Of a stretch of 64,000 bases of DNA, positions 41,057-50,263 are shown in pieces. Positions within the stretch are counted from its first letter, which is position 1; each line of letters starts with the position of its first letter. This stretch comes from SXOA01 sp051004015 (lineage in GTDB: Bacteria > Planctomycetota > Planctomycetia > Pirellulales > Pirellulaceae): positions 153,595-217,594 of the forward strand of contig JBPCKT010000157.1 in NCBI GenBank assembly GCA_051004015.1. Direction: 5' to 3'. Under the pieces are notes generated by a model, which saw only the letters and a list, made by a program, of their open reading frames with translations, did not search any database and was not told the origin of the DNA. The translations under genes were made by a program, and so were the position numbers.

Positions 41057-41146
41057 AGCCACGGATTGAACGCGGATTGAACACGGATTTTGGTCATTCC
41101 CTAGCGTTCCGACTTATCCGTGTTTCATCCGTGTTAATCCGTGGCT
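41057..41146. repeat. inverted repeat with ACGGATT units
   Basis: Left arm 41057-41088 contains three ACGGATT or GCGGATT words; right arm 41116-41146 contains three ATCCGTG-type words. The arms pair imperfectly over about 30 nt. It fills the gap between two genes of the TPR/ExbBD cluster. Confidence 0.75.
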
Positions 41147-41160
41147 GATTTGACTGATTC

Positions 41161-42615
41161 ATGAAATCCCTCGACTCCTACACCAAGGCCCTCCTGATCC
41201 TCAGCGTTCCTTACGCGCTGGTCTGGGCGTTCTGCACAATCCTGTGGCGAATGTGGCCGGAAACTTCGGTGTTCTTCTTCGCCGTTTTTCTGCTCGCTTT
41301 TCCGCTGGGCCTGGCGTGGGTGAACTGGATTCGCATGACGTGGCGCTCCGCTGGCGCGAATGCCAAGATGCAGTCGGCTGCCGCGGCAACGTGGGTTTAT
41401 CTCCTGTGGTGGCAACTGGCGGTGGTGGTCGCTGACTGGGGGGACCTGCATGACTGGCGCTCCAGCTTTGCTTACTACGGCACCGGCTGGCTATTCCTCA
41501 TCGGCCTGTGCTGGCTGATCTGGTGGCTGGAGCGTTCCAGCCGCCGCATTGAGGTCCGGCGGAAAGAATCCGCGGCTCATCAGCCGGAGCATCACGCTCA
41601 GAAGAAATCCTGGAACCCCCTCGATCCCGAGGCCTGGTACTACGGCCGCGGCAGCCAGAAGCTGAAACAGTCACTGGCCGGATTCTCGACGTACGCCCTG
41701 CTGTTCTGGCTGATCGGTCTGATGCTCAGCCAGGTCCGCGGATGCCATGAAGTCTACGAGATGCCCGCCGGCGGCGGCCAGCAAAAGCAACTTGCCGTGC
41801 AGAAAGTGCAGATTCAAAAGGTCATCCGCAAAAAGTTCATCATCAACCCGCTCTCGGCCATCAAGTTCAACGTCCCGCCGATTGACGAAGTCAAGCTGCA
41901 GCTCGACCAGGCTACGGAGCACGCTTACGTGGTGGGCTATGGTGAAGGGACCGGCGCGGGATACGCGGGGGGGACCAGCAAGGGCAAGGTCCGCCTGATT
42001 CGCCTGGAATATGACGCCGGAGACTGGGATCTCAATTTCGGCATCGGAGGCGATCTGAACATGCTCTTCGAGTACGGCATCCTCACCCAGCAGAAAGTAG
42101 CCGAGCAGACCGAGTCCCGCCGCATCGCCCAGCTTGCTGCTTTCCCGCCGGACAAGAGCCCTCCCGTGATGTTCATGACCGGCCAGCGCTCCATTTCCGT
42201 CTCCAATTCGGAAAGCAAGATCCTGAGGGAATACCTGCTCAACAAGCATGGCATGCTCTTCGCCTCCGCGGGGACGGCCCATTTTCATAACCAGTTCCTC
42301 GCGGTGATGAATCACGTGCTGCCGGAGGTGCGGCCGGTGCCGATCCCGATGGACGACATCATCCACCGCGCCCCGTTCGCCATTCCCAAGTTTCCGTATG
42401 TCGTGCCCCACGGCGGCAAGGAACCGTTGGGCTGGAACGTCGATGGGCGGTGGGTCTGCTACTACCATCCGGGGGATATTTCCGACGCCTGGGCGGACGG
42501 CCACGCCGGGATTTCCCCCGATGTTTACAACGGGTGCTATCAACTGGGCGCAAACGTCATCAACTATGGCCACACGGAATATGCCAAGTGGCTCATGTCG
42601 CAGAAGAAGAAGTAA
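41161..42615 (+). CDS. membrane protein with C-terminal DUF4159 domain
   Basis: 484 aa. Four N-terminal helices (about 10-32, 38-60, 78-100, 108-125) are followed by another near 172-195 (FSTYALLFWLIGLMLSQV). The C-terminal half is DUF4159-like: MFMTGQRSISVSNSESKILR near residue 338, LLNKHGMLFASAG near 362, ending in GRWVCYYHPGDISDAWADGH. DUF4159 has a class I glutamine amidotransferase-like fold and often sits beside MoxR/VWA or TPR genes. A region rich in GTGAGYAGGTSKG precedes it (about 260-275). It is in line with the ExbBD genes and probably part of the same complex. Confidence 0.82.
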   Translation: MKSLDSYTKALLILSVPYALVWAFCTILWRMWPETSVFFFAVFLLAFPLGLAWVNWIRMTWRSAGANAKMQSAAAATWVYLLWWQLAVVVADWGDLHDWRSSFAYYGTGWLFLIGLCWLIWWLERSSRRIEVRRKESAAHQPEHHAQKKSWNPLDPEAWYYGRGSQKLKQSLAGFSTYALLFWLIGLMLSQVRGCHEVYEMPAGGGQQKQLAVQKVQIQKVIRKKFIINPLSAIKFNVPPIDEVKLQLDQATEHAYVVGYGEGTGAGYAGGTSKGKVRLIRLEYDAGDWDLNFGIGGDLNMLFEYGILTQQKVAEQTESRRIAQLAAFPPDKSPPVMFMTGQRSISVSNSESKILREYLLNKHGMLFASAGTAHFHNQFLAVMNHVLPEVRPVPIPMDDIIHRAPFAIPKFPYVVPHGGKEPLGWNVDGRWVCYYHPGDISDAWADGHAGISPDVYNGCYQLGANVINYGHTEYAKWLMSQKKK

Positions 42616-42626
42616 AGGAGTGTAGA

Positions 42627-44249
42627 GTGCAAAGTGCAAAGTGCAGAGTGAGTGTCTTTGTGGCGCTCGTGATTCTGATTGGTGCCGCTCCATTTTGTCT
42701 CGCGGACGAGCTTAATGAACTTCCGCTCGAGGGCTGGAAGAAGCTCCGCGAGGTGGAACGTTACCAGATGCAGGTGGCGGAGAAGTACTGGCGGGAGCAG
42801 AACTGGAAAGCGGCGCTGTCCGAGTATGAGAAGTTCATGACGCTCTATGAGAAGAGCGAAGGAGCTCCCTTTGCCCAGCTCAAATGGAGCCTCTGCCAGT
42901 GCCAACTGAAGAAGCAGAACACGGCGATCAAGGAGGGCTTTCAGTCGGTCATCGATTATTGGCCGGAATCGGACCAGGCGACGGCGTCGGCGTTCTATAT
43001 CGGCCACACCTTCAAGGAGATTGGCCGGACGAAGGAGGCAAAGAAGTCGCTGCGGGAGGTCGTGACCAAGCACCCGGCGCATCTGGCAACCGTTTATGCC
43101 CTGGCTGACTTGATAGATATTGCCGCCGTCGAAAAGGACGAAGCGACGCAGGCCGAGCTTTGGAAGAAGATGACGTTCGATTTGAAGCGGACGCCCCATG
43201 CCGCCGTTCCTTGCCAGCAAGCTTCGCGGGAATTGGCCGTCCATTCATTCCGCCAGGGGGCATTCGACGACGGAGTGAAGGCCCTGGCGACGACCTACGC
43301 TCCCGACCAGATGCCGTACCACGTCCAGGCCTACATTCGCGCGCCCATCGCGGAGCAGATCGCCGACTCAAAGACCAAGGCCAAGGGAGAGAAGCTGGCG
43401 GAGACGGCCGTGTCGTGGCTCAAGGCCCAGATTCCGGCGGACATCACCAAGCCGGAAGGGAAGGCGCTGGCCCGGCAGGCCTGGTTCGCCGTGGCGGATG
43501 TGCTGGCGGTGGCCCAGAAGGATGCGGAAGTGCCGGCGGCTTATGAGCAGATGCACAAGCTGTTCGCGCCGGATGACGAAGTGCTGGGGCGCTTTGCCGC
43601 CTGGCACAAGTCGAAGACGAAGTATGACCTGGCCCGCGCCGTGTATGGCCGCTATGCCGACAAGAACGAAGGGCTGGGTCAGATTGCCTATTCCTACCGT
43701 GAGCAGCAAAACTGGCCCGGTGCCGTGCTGGCCTACAACCAGCTTATCGGGCAGGACGCGGAACATGCCGCGCGTTGGAAGCCGGAGCTGGCGGCGACGC
43801 AGCGGGCGGCGGGGAAGTGGCCGGAGGCGATTGCGGTATACGAAGACTTGTATACTTCGGACGGCAAGAACTCCAGCCGCTGGCGGTGGGAAGTGGCGGC
43901 CACGCATCAGCAGGCGGGACAACTCAAGGAAGCCATCGGCCACTATCGCCAGTGCGACAACTTCCCCGAGAACTATAAGGCGATGGCCTGGTGCCACCGG
44001 CAGCTCAAGCAAACGAACGAAGCGGTGATCCTCTACAACCAGGTTTCCACGCATCAGCCGTCCGCTCCGTGGGCCTATTTGCAGATGGCCTACACCAAGG
44101 AAGAGGGGGGCCAGGAACAGCCGGCGATCCAGGCGTTTCAGACGGTGTGCAAAAAGTTCCCCAAGGACGCCCACGCCGGCATCGCCCACGCCCACTTACA
44201 GCAGAAGTACAAGATCTCCGTGACGCTGGGGGGCGCGGCGGAGGAGTAA
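42627..44249 (+). CDS. secreted TPR protein, 540 aa
   Basis: The GTG at 42627 is chosen because AAAGGAG lies 6 nt upstream and a signal peptide follows (CRVSVFVALVILIGAAPFCLA); the longer frame overlaps the previous gene. The mature protein is made of TPR-like units: YWREQNWKAALSEYEKFMTL near residue 50, SAFYIGHTFKEIGRTKEAKK near 120, EQQNWPGAVLAYNQLIGQDA near 360, RWEVAATHQQAGQLKEAIGHY near 425. It completes the cluster of three TPR proteins around an ExbBD-type motor. Its first codons lie in a GTGCAAA tandem repeat of a type otherwise seen between genes. Confidence 0.85.
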   Translation: MQSAKCRVSVFVALVILIGAAPFCLADELNELPLEGWKKLREVERYQMQVAEKYWREQNWKAALSEYEKFMTLYEKSEGAPFAQLKWSLCQCQLKKQNTAIKEGFQSVIDYWPESDQATASAFYIGHTFKEIGRTKEAKKSLREVVTKHPAHLATVYALADLIDIAAVEKDEATQAELWKKMTFDLKRTPHAAVPCQQASRELAVHSFRQGAFDDGVKALATTYAPDQMPYHVQAYIRAPIAEQIADSKTKAKGEKLAETAVSWLKAQIPADITKPEGKALARQAWFAVADVLAVAQKDAEVPAAYEQMHKLFAPDDEVLGRFAAWHKSKTKYDLARAVYGRYADKNEGLGQIAYSYREQQNWPGAVLAYNQLIGQDAEHAARWKPELAATQRAAGKWPEAIAVYEDLYTSDGKNSSRWRWEVAATHQQAGQLKEAIGHYRQCDNFPENYKAMAWCHRQLKQTNEAVILYNQVSTHQPSAPWAYLQMAYTKEEGGQEQPAIQAFQTVCKKFPKDAHAGIAHAHLQQKYKISVTLGGAAEE

Positions 44250-44254
44250 GGGCG

Positions 44255-45223
44255 TCAACTGGGAGATGTGCCCGCGGAAACAGCGGGCTTCATCCTGGCG
44301 AGCAGCACGACGGATGCGAGGAAACAGATCCCCGCGATGCCGAAGAAGACGACCTGGAACCAAACAGGCAGCGGATCGGGAAGGTACTTCAGCCGGGTGC
44401 CGATAACATAGATATTCCAGGCACCGTTGAACGTGGCATGGCTGACGATGCCAGGCCAGGTGGAGTCAGTTCGCCAGGCGAGCACGCCGAGCCAAATCCC
44501 CAGGGGAAACGCCAGGGCCACCGTATGCGGCATGATGTGCAAAATCGCGAACAGCAGCGATGCTACCAAAATCGACACCCAGGGATTCCAGCGCTCGAGC
44601 AGCCGCCGCTGCATGTAACCGCGGAAGAGCATCTCCTCGTTGACACCGGGAGCGATCGCAATGAAGAAGATGAACGGAATTGCCATCGCGGGTGTCATCT
44701 GTTCATAGAGCGAAGCCACCGATTTGTCCGGTGGAATAACCCAGGAAAGGGCAATCGCGCAGAATACTCCCAGGGCGAGAGGGATGATTCCGCCGAAGAC
44801 CAGCACCGGCCATTGCCACAGCGGCACCCGCGGCCTTGTCAGCCCCAGCCGCTGGAGCAAGGGTTCGGGGGAGAGCCAGGCGGGAATGACGGCTGCCAGA
44901 AAGATGCCCAGTTGGCCCAGCGCGGCCAGAAAAATAAAGGGTCCGGGTTGCGTCGCGAATTTAGGAAACTCCGCCGGCAAATCGCCGGTCGTGCCGCCGG
45001 TCGCCAGATACCAAAAAACGAGCACGACAGCGCCGACAACGGAGAGGGCGATCGTTCCAAAGAAGGCAGCCACAAAGACGGCAAAGACTGTCCAAACGCG
45101 AGGCCTGCGTTTGGTATCAGGCGGCGAGAACGGTGAGATCTCCGCATCGCCGGGGACGGGCTCCAGCGGAGTTGGCGCGAGATACGGATTGACTTCAGGT
45201 GGTAAGTTGGCGTCTTCGGGCAC
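44255..45223 (-). CDS. CPBP-family intramembrane glutamic protease
   Basis: 322 aa from a GTG at 45223 with GGGAG 8 nt upstream; a start further upstream would overlap the aminotransferase gene. An 80-residue polar, Pro-rich N-terminus precedes about seven membrane helices. The three CAAX-protease motifs are complete: EExxxR (NEEMLFRGYMQ), FxxxH (FAILHIMPH) and HxxxN (HATFNG), which supply the catalytic Glu and His residues. Members process membrane proteins or act in bacteriocin resistance; substrate unknown. It follows ilvE by 5 nt, so translation may be coupled. Confidence 0.9.
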   Translation of the reverse strand: MPEDANLPPEVNPYLAPTPLEPVPGDAEISPFSPPDTKRRPRVWTVFAVFVAAFFGTIALSVVGAVVLVFWYLATGGTTGDLPAEFPKFATQPGPFIFLAALGQLGIFLAAVIPAWLSPEPLLQRLGLTRPRVPLWQWPVLVFGGIIPLALGVFCAIALSWVIPPDKSVASLYEQMTPAMAIPFIFFIAIAPGVNEEMLFRGYMQRRLLERWNPWVSILVASLLFAILHIMPHTVALAFPLGIWLGVLAWRTDSTWPGIVSHATFNGAWNIYVIGTRLKYLPDPLPVWFQVVFFGIAGICFLASVVLLARMKPAVSAGTSPS

Positions 45224-45228
45224 GGCGG

Positions 45229-46086
45229 CTACTCCCGCGTGAGCTGATGGAACCGCCGAGTCAGATCCTTCGTCACGGGGCCCGGCTTGCCATCGCCGAT
45301 GATGCGGCTGTCGACCTTGATGACGGGAATGACTTCCGCGGCGGAGCCGGTGAGGAAACATTCGTCGGCAACGTAGACGTCGTGCTTGACGAGCGGGATT
45401 TCCAGCACCTCCAGCTTGGCCGCGCGGGCCAGTTCGATCACGGCGTCGCGGGTGATTCCCTCCAGAATACCGGCATCGATCGGCGGCGTGAGGAGCTTGC
45501 CTCGCTTGACGATAAAAATGTTATCGCCGGTGCATTCGGCAACTTCCCCCTTGGCGTTGAGCATCAGGGCTTCCACGCAGCCAGCTTGCAGCCCTTCAAT
45601 CTTGGCCATGATGTTGTTCAGGTAGTTGAGCGACTTGATCCGCGGGCTGAGGGCGGCGGAATGATTGCGGATAGTGCTGGCGGTGACAATGGTCAGGCCA
45701 TTCTCGTAAAGTTCCTTGGGATAGAGCTGAATGTGGTCCGTGATGATGATGACCTGGGGGTCGCTGCAGCGATTGGGGTCGAGGCCAAGCGCCCCCGCCC
45801 CGCGGGTGACGACCAAACGGATATAGCCGTCCTTGATGCCGTTTTTGGTCAGCGTGTCGTTCACCGCCTGGGCCAATTCTTCTTGGGAAATGGGAATTGC
45901 CAGCCAGATGGCCTTGGCCGAGTCCCAGAGCCGGTCTAAATGGGCCTTGAGCCGAAAGACCTTGCCGCCGTAGCTCCGCATCCCCTCGAAAACCCCGTCG
46001 CCGTAGAGCAGTCCGTGGTCGTAAACGCTGACCTTGGCGTCCTCTTTGTCGTAGAACTTGCCGGAGATGTAGATTTGCAGGGGCAT
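45229..46086 (-). CDS. ilvE: branched-chain amino acid aminotransferase
   Basis: 285 aa from the ATG at 46086 (MPLQIYISGKFYDKEDAKVS). Class IV PLP aminotransferase: YDHGLLYGDGVFEGMRSYGG near residue 22 is the family start, the PLP lysine lies in SPRIKSLNYLNN near 150, and GEVAECTGDNIFIVK near 180 forms the other conserved loop. It transfers the amino group of Leu, Ile or Val to 2-oxoglutarate. D-amino acid aminotransferase is the close alternative, but the EG-x-R and LNYLNN motifs favour IlvE. It is cotranscribed with the CPBP protease. Confidence 0.9.
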   Translation of the reverse strand: MPLQIYISGKFYDKEDAKVSVYDHGLLYGDGVFEGMRSYGGKVFRLKAHLDRLWDSAKAIWLAIPISQEELAQAVNDTLTKNGIKDGYIRLVVTRGAGALGLDPNRCSDPQVIIITDHIQLYPKELYENGLTIVTASTIRNHSAALSPRIKSLNYLNNIMAKIEGLQAGCVEALMLNAKGEVAECTGDNIFIVKRGKLLTPPIDAGILEGITRDAVIELARAAKLEVLEIPLVKHDVYVADECFLTGSAAEVIPVIKVDSRIIGDGKPGPVTKDLTRRFHQLTRE

Positions 46087-46093
46087 GGGGGGA

Positions 46094-46131
46094 ATCCGAA
46101 TGACGAAATTCGAATGGCGAATAACGAAATA
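46094..46131. repeat. AATCCGAATGACGAAATTCGAA-type short repeat
   Basis: Run of AATTCGAAT and AATAACGAAATA-like words just upstream of ilvE, related to 7860-7889 and 59600-59681. Confidence 0.5.
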
Positions 46132-46238
46132 AAGGCCGGGCTCAGGCCCTTCCAGACCGCAGGACACTCCCCATCATACTTTGGTTCGGGGCGGAGAGGG
46201 AAGGAAGCGATAGCGGTCTCGGTGCCGCAATGGACCAA

Positions 46239-47051
46239 CTAGCCCTTATCCACCACGCCTTCGACCAGGCTCACAATCGAGTCGGCCTGAGCGGCGATGG
46301 ATTGGTCGTGGGTGACCATGACGATGGTCAGGTTTTCCTCGCGGTTGAGCTTCTTCAGAATGTCCAGAATCTCATTTCCGGTCTTGCGGTCGAGGTTTCC
46401 CGTCGGCTCGTCGGCGAGGAGGAGCTGGGGCTCGGCAATGAGGGCGCGGGCGATGGCGGCCCGCTGCATTTCGCCGCCGGAGAGCTCGCGGGGCTTGTGC
46501 GTGAGGCGATGGGAAAGGCCGACCATTTCGATCATCTTTTTGGCCCGCTCCACGAACTGCCGCTTGTTCCGCCAGTAGCTGAAGACCCCGTTGGCAATCA
46601 TCAGCGGCGCGAGGACGTTCTCCAGTGTCGAGAGCTCCGGCAGCAGGTGGTAAAACTGAAAAATCATGCCGAGCTGCTGGTTGCGAAGTGAATCCCGCTG
46701 GCCGGCGGGAAGGTTGTCGATGCGGCGGCCTTCAAAATGGATTTCCCCTTTGTCGGGGGCGTCGAGCGTGCCGAGCAGATGCAGGAGCGTGCTCTTGCCG
46801 CTGCCGCTCTGGCCGATGACGGCGGTGAATTCGCCGGGGCGGATGGAAAAATCGACTCCGCGAAGGACAGGCACTTCCAGCTTTCCTTTGCGGTAACTCT
46901 TGAAGACGTTACGGGCCGACAGAATGGGCTTGCCATCTTTCTTGGGCTCACGTTTTGTGCCTTGAAAGTTGGCATGTGGCCCTGCGGTTTTTACGGGAGC
47001 CCCATCGCCGCGAGTTTGCCTGGTGCCGCTGAGTTGGTTGATGACGCTCAT
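46239..47051 (-). CDS. LolD-type ABC transporter ATPase
   Basis: 270 aa. Walker A is GQSGSGKST (residues 80-88), the signature is ELSGGEMQRAAIARAL, and Walker B is LLLADEPTGNLD. The LolD/MacB-like family is indicated by the FQFYHLLPELSTLENV stretch after the Q-loop. A 40-residue polar N-terminal extension is not found in E. coli LolD (233 aa). It follows the permease gene at 47115 by 63 nt and together they would form a lipoprotein-sorting or membrane-extracting transporter. Gene name lolD is probable but the substrate is not shown. Confidence 0.9.
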   Translation of the reverse strand: MSVINQLSGTRQTRGDGAPVKTAGPHANFQGTKREPKKDGKPILSARNVFKSYRKGKLEVPVLRGVDFSIRPGEFTAVIGQSGSGKSTLLHLLGTLDAPDKGEIHFEGRRIDNLPAGQRDSLRNQQLGMIFQFYHLLPELSTLENVLAPLMIANGVFSYWRNKRQFVERAKKMIEMVGLSHRLTHKPRELSGGEMQRAAIARALIAEPQLLLADEPTGNLDRKTGNEILDILKKLNREENLTIVMVTHDQSIAAQADSIVSLVEGVVDKG

Positions 47052-47114
47052 GGATACTTCCTTGATTTGACGCGGACGCGGAGCTTTCCTTCGCTAGCGC
47101 TTCAGGCTTGTGTG

Positions 47115-48641
47115 TTACTCGTACCGCAGCGCTTGCACCGGATGGAGCCTCGCTGCGCGAAGTGCCGGCAGAACGCTGGCCATAACGGCAATCAGCACCG
47201 CTCCACAGACCACGCCCAGGACCGTCATGGGCTCGATGATCGTGGGGATGCGGCTGAAGTAGTAAACGGTAGGGTCGAAGACCTCATGGCCAGTCATCCA
47301 TTCAATGACCTTGGCGATGTCGTTGATGTAGACCACGAACAGCAGACCGCCGACCATTCCCGCTCCGCTGCCGACGAGTCCCAGCGAGAAGCCGTAGCTG
47401 AGGAAGATGCTCATGACGCCGCGGCTGGGGGCGCCGAGGGCCTTGAGGATGCCGATGTCCTTGGTCTTCTCGACGACGATCATGAAGAACGTGGCGAGGA
47501 TGCCGAAGCCGGCGACGGCGATTATGAGAAACAGCAAGATGTTGAGAAGAGTCGTTTCCATCTGCACGGCCGCAAGGAGCGGGCCCTGCATGTCGCGCCA
47601 AGTCTGGATGCGGTAGGGGTATTCCTCCGCGGGAAAGCGGGCCCGCAGCTTGTCGCGGATAGCATTGAGGTCCGCGCCGGGGCGGAGCTTGAGCTGGATG
47701 GTAGTTACGGCGTCGGTCATGCCGCGGGCTTCCTGCAGGGCTTTCAGCGGTACGAAGACAAAGCCGCTGTCGTACTCGCTCATTTTGCTTTCGTAGAAGT
47801 CGACGACCGTGAACTGCTGGTTGAGGGCCTGCGGCTTCTGGCCGGCGGAGGCAAAGGTGACGGTCACGTCGTCGCCCGGGCGGCAGAGGTAGTAGTCCTT
47901 GACCTTCCCCTCGGGGTCCCGCAGCTTGATGCAGCCCAGGGCGATGCCGAGAATGGCTCCGGTGTATTGCTCCTTGCTCTTGTCAAACTCTTCGCCCTCT
48001 TCCGCATCAGGCTTGACGTGGTCGAAAGGACTCTTCGGGATTTCTGGCTCGCCTTTCAGCGGCTGCGGCTGGCTGCCTTCGAGCTTCTGGCTTTCCCGGT
48101 ACATCTCTTCCTGCTGCTGGAGGTATTCGCGTTCCAACACTGCTGCGACTCGGCGATGCTTCCAGCCCGACGGCGGCAATGGGTGGTCCTTGTCTCCGTA
48201 ACCGTCCTCGCGAAGTTGAAACGAGAGTTTGCGGCGGTTTTCGGCATGTAACAGATACTCGCGGAACTGACTGACGTCGCCATAGGTTGCCTCGTCCACT
48301 CCAATCAACATCACCTGCCGCGGCAAGAGTTGCCCGCGAGCCTTGATATGCACAATCGCCGGAACGTGCACGGCGGTCGTCATGCTGAGCATGTCTGCGT
48401 CGACGATTTTGCGGATTTCCTCCGCATGCCAGTCCGGCCGCGCAAAGCCATCCAGGCTGTGGGACTCGAACACGATGTCCGAGAGAATCCCCTTCAGCCG
48501 CACGTGCATCTCGTGCGCAAAGCCGGCCATGACGCTGTTGACGACAATCAGCGTGCCGACGCCGAGAGTGACGCTGACGATGGAGGCCAAGGCGATGTAT
48601 CTCGTCCGGAGATAGCGCCAGGAGAGCAGCAGTTTGTACAT
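47115..48641 (-). CDS. LolC/LolE-type ABC transporter permease
   Basis: 508 aa from the ATG at 48641 (MYKLLLSWRYLRTRYIALAS). Topology is typical: one N-terminal helix (residues 17-40), a periplasmic domain of about 320 residues, then three helices (TLLNILLFLIIAVAGFGILA near 375, FLSYGFSLGLVGSGAGMVGG near 430, and one near 475). LolC/E permeases extract lipoproteins from the inner membrane with LolD. The periplasmic domain is larger than in E. coli LolC (399 aa in total), owing to an inserted Glu/Lys-rich segment near residue 200. It lies between lysS and the ATPase gene on the same strand. Confidence 0.88.
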   Translation of the reverse strand: MYKLLLSWRYLRTRYIALASIVSVTLGVGTLIVVNSVMAGFAHEMHVRLKGILSDIVFESHSLDGFARPDWHAEEIRKIVDADMLSMTTAVHVPAIVHIKARGQLLPRQVMLIGVDEATYGDVSQFREYLLHAENRRKLSFQLREDGYGDKDHPLPPSGWKHRRVAAVLEREYLQQQEEMYRESQKLEGSQPQPLKGEPEIPKSPFDHVKPDAEEGEEFDKSKEQYTGAILGIALGCIKLRDPEGKVKDYYLCRPGDDVTVTFASAGQKPQALNQQFTVVDFYESKMSEYDSGFVFVPLKALQEARGMTDAVTTIQLKLRPGADLNAIRDKLRARFPAEEYPYRIQTWRDMQGPLLAAVQMETTLLNILLFLIIAVAGFGILATFFMIVVEKTKDIGILKALGAPSRGVMSIFLSYGFSLGLVGSGAGMVGGLLFVVYINDIAKVIEWMTGHEVFDPTVYYFSRIPTIIEPMTVLGVVCGAVLIAVMASVLPALRAARLHPVQALRYE

Positions 48642-48679
48642 CGCTAATCCTTTAGCAGACGTGAAGTTCAAAGGTCGGA

Positions 48680-50263
48680 TTATTTCGGTCGTAGCAGCGG
48701 GAACAGAATCACATCCCTGATGGATGGTGAGTTCGTCAGTAGCATGACCAGCCGATCGATGCCAATGCCCAAACCACCAGCCGGCGGCATTCCGTGCCGC
48801 AGGGCGGTGATGAAGTCGTCGTCCATCTTGGCCATGGAGTCGTCGGCCGCCTGCCCTTCCAATTGAGTCCGGAAAAGCTGCTCTTGCAGGTCGGGGTCGT
48901 TGAGCTCGGTGTAGGCGTTGGCGACTTCCATGCCGTGCACGAAGAGCTCAAAGCGTTCGGCCACGCTAGGGTCGCTCTTCTTTCGCTTGGTGAGCGGGCA
49001 AATGCTGGCGGGATAGTCGATCACGAAGATGGGACCGGTGAGCGCGTCTTCCACCTTCTCCTCAAAGACTTCGCTCTTGATGATGTCGGCGTGCTTGCCG
49101 GCCGTCTCGAATCCGATTTTCGCAGCCAGAGCCTTCACGCCAGCGGTATCCTTGGGGTCGATGCCGGTTTGCTCCTGAAAGAGCTGGTCGTAGGTCTTGC
49201 GAGCGAAGGGGGGCGTGAAATCAATCGACTTCTCACCCCAGGGACGCTGGTAGCCGCCGCCGATGGCGTCGATGGCGTCAATGATGATTTGCTCCGTCAG
49301 GTCCATCATCGTTTCGTAATTGCCAAACGCCTGATAGACCTCAAGCATCGTGAATTCAGGATTATGCCGCGGGCTGATCCCCTCGTTGCGATAGACCCGG
49401 CCGAGCTCGTAGACCCGCTCCATCCCACCGACAAGCAGCCGCTTGAGGTGCAACTCGAGAGCAATGCGGAGGTAGAGTTTGAGATCAAGCGTGTTGTGAT
49501 GCGTGATGAACGGGCGGGCGGCTGCTCCGCCGGCGATGGAATGGAGCGTGGGGCCTTCGATCTCGCAGAAGCCTTGCTGGCTCAGCGTGTTGCGGACCGA
49601 CTGCACCACCTTGGTGCGGCTGAGAAATCGTTCGCGGACCCCTTCGGTATAGGTTAGATCCAGATACCGCATCCGCTGGCGCAGCTCGGGGTCGGCGAGG
49701 CCGGCGTGCTTGTCCGGCGGTGGATTGATGCTCTTGGAGAGGAAGTGAAGCCGCCTGGCAAAGATGGTTAGTTCCCCCATCTTCGTGTAGCGCAATTCGC
49801 CATCGACCCCAATGATGTCACCAAGGTCAAAATTCTCGGAGAGTGCCCAGCTATCTTCGCCAACCTGGGCTTTGCCGATAAAGAGCTGAATGCGTCCGGT
49901 CCAATCCTGGATGTCAACAAAGCGGAGCTTTCCGGTATCTCGGTTAAGCACAATCCGCCCCGCGGCACGGACTTCCGGACCAGTCATTTCTCCCTTGCCC
50001 TGGTCGGCCACCCACTGGCGAAAGTCAACGCTGGGATTGGTCTCGCGATCCGGCGGCTCAAGAGCATCGCCCGCTTCCTTCTTGTAGCGGATTTCTCCCT
50101 TGCGGGCGCGAATCGCACCCAGCAAGGTCCGTCCATCAAATCGTCCGCCCCAGGGATCGTGCCCTAGCGCCGCAATCTTACGGAGCTTCTCCCGCCGAGC
50201 CGCCTGGTGCAGGCCGGGATCGTCGCTGTCATCAGGAGGTGGAGGTGGTGCGGGATTGGTCAT
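48680..50263 (-). CDS. lysS: lysyl-tRNA synthetase, class II
   Basis: 527 aa from the ATG at 50263; a GTG 27 nt upstream is an alternative. An N-terminal OB fold (VRAAGRIVLNRDTGKLRFVDIQDWTGRIQ, split here to stay readable: VRAAGRIVLNRDTGK, then FVDIQDWTGRIQLF) binds the anticodon. Class II motifs follow: motif 2 in ERVYELGRVYRNEGISPRHN and motif 3 in GLGIGIDRLVMLLTN. The length exceeds E. coli LysS (505 aa) by a Pro-rich start. A tRNA-Lys(CTT) is in the array at 8742. The gene is divergent from rplM-rpsI. Confidence 0.95.
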   Translation of the reverse strand: MTNPAPPPPPDDSDDPGLHQAARREKLRKIAALGHDPWGGRFDGRTLLGAIRARKGEIRYKKEAGDALEPPDRETNPSVDFRQWVADQGKGEMTGPEVRAAGRIVLNRDTGKLRFVDIQDWTGRIQLFIGKAQVGEDSWALSENFDLGDIIGVDGELRYTKMGELTIFARRLHFLSKSINPPPDKHAGLADPELRQRMRYLDLTYTEGVRERFLSRTKVVQSVRNTLSQQGFCEIEGPTLHSIAGGAAARPFITHHNTLDLKLYLRIALELHLKRLLVGGMERVYELGRVYRNEGISPRHNPEFTMLEVYQAFGNYETMMDLTEQIIIDAIDAIGGGYQRPWGEKSIDFTPPFARKTYDQLFQEQTGIDPKDTAGVKALAAKIGFETAGKHADIIKSEVFEEKVEDALTGPIFVIDYPASICPLTKRKKSDPSVAERFELFVHGMEVANAYTELNDPDLQEQLFRTQLEGQAADDSMAKMDDDFITALRHGMPPAGGLGIGIDRLVMLLTNSPSIRDVILFPLLRPK

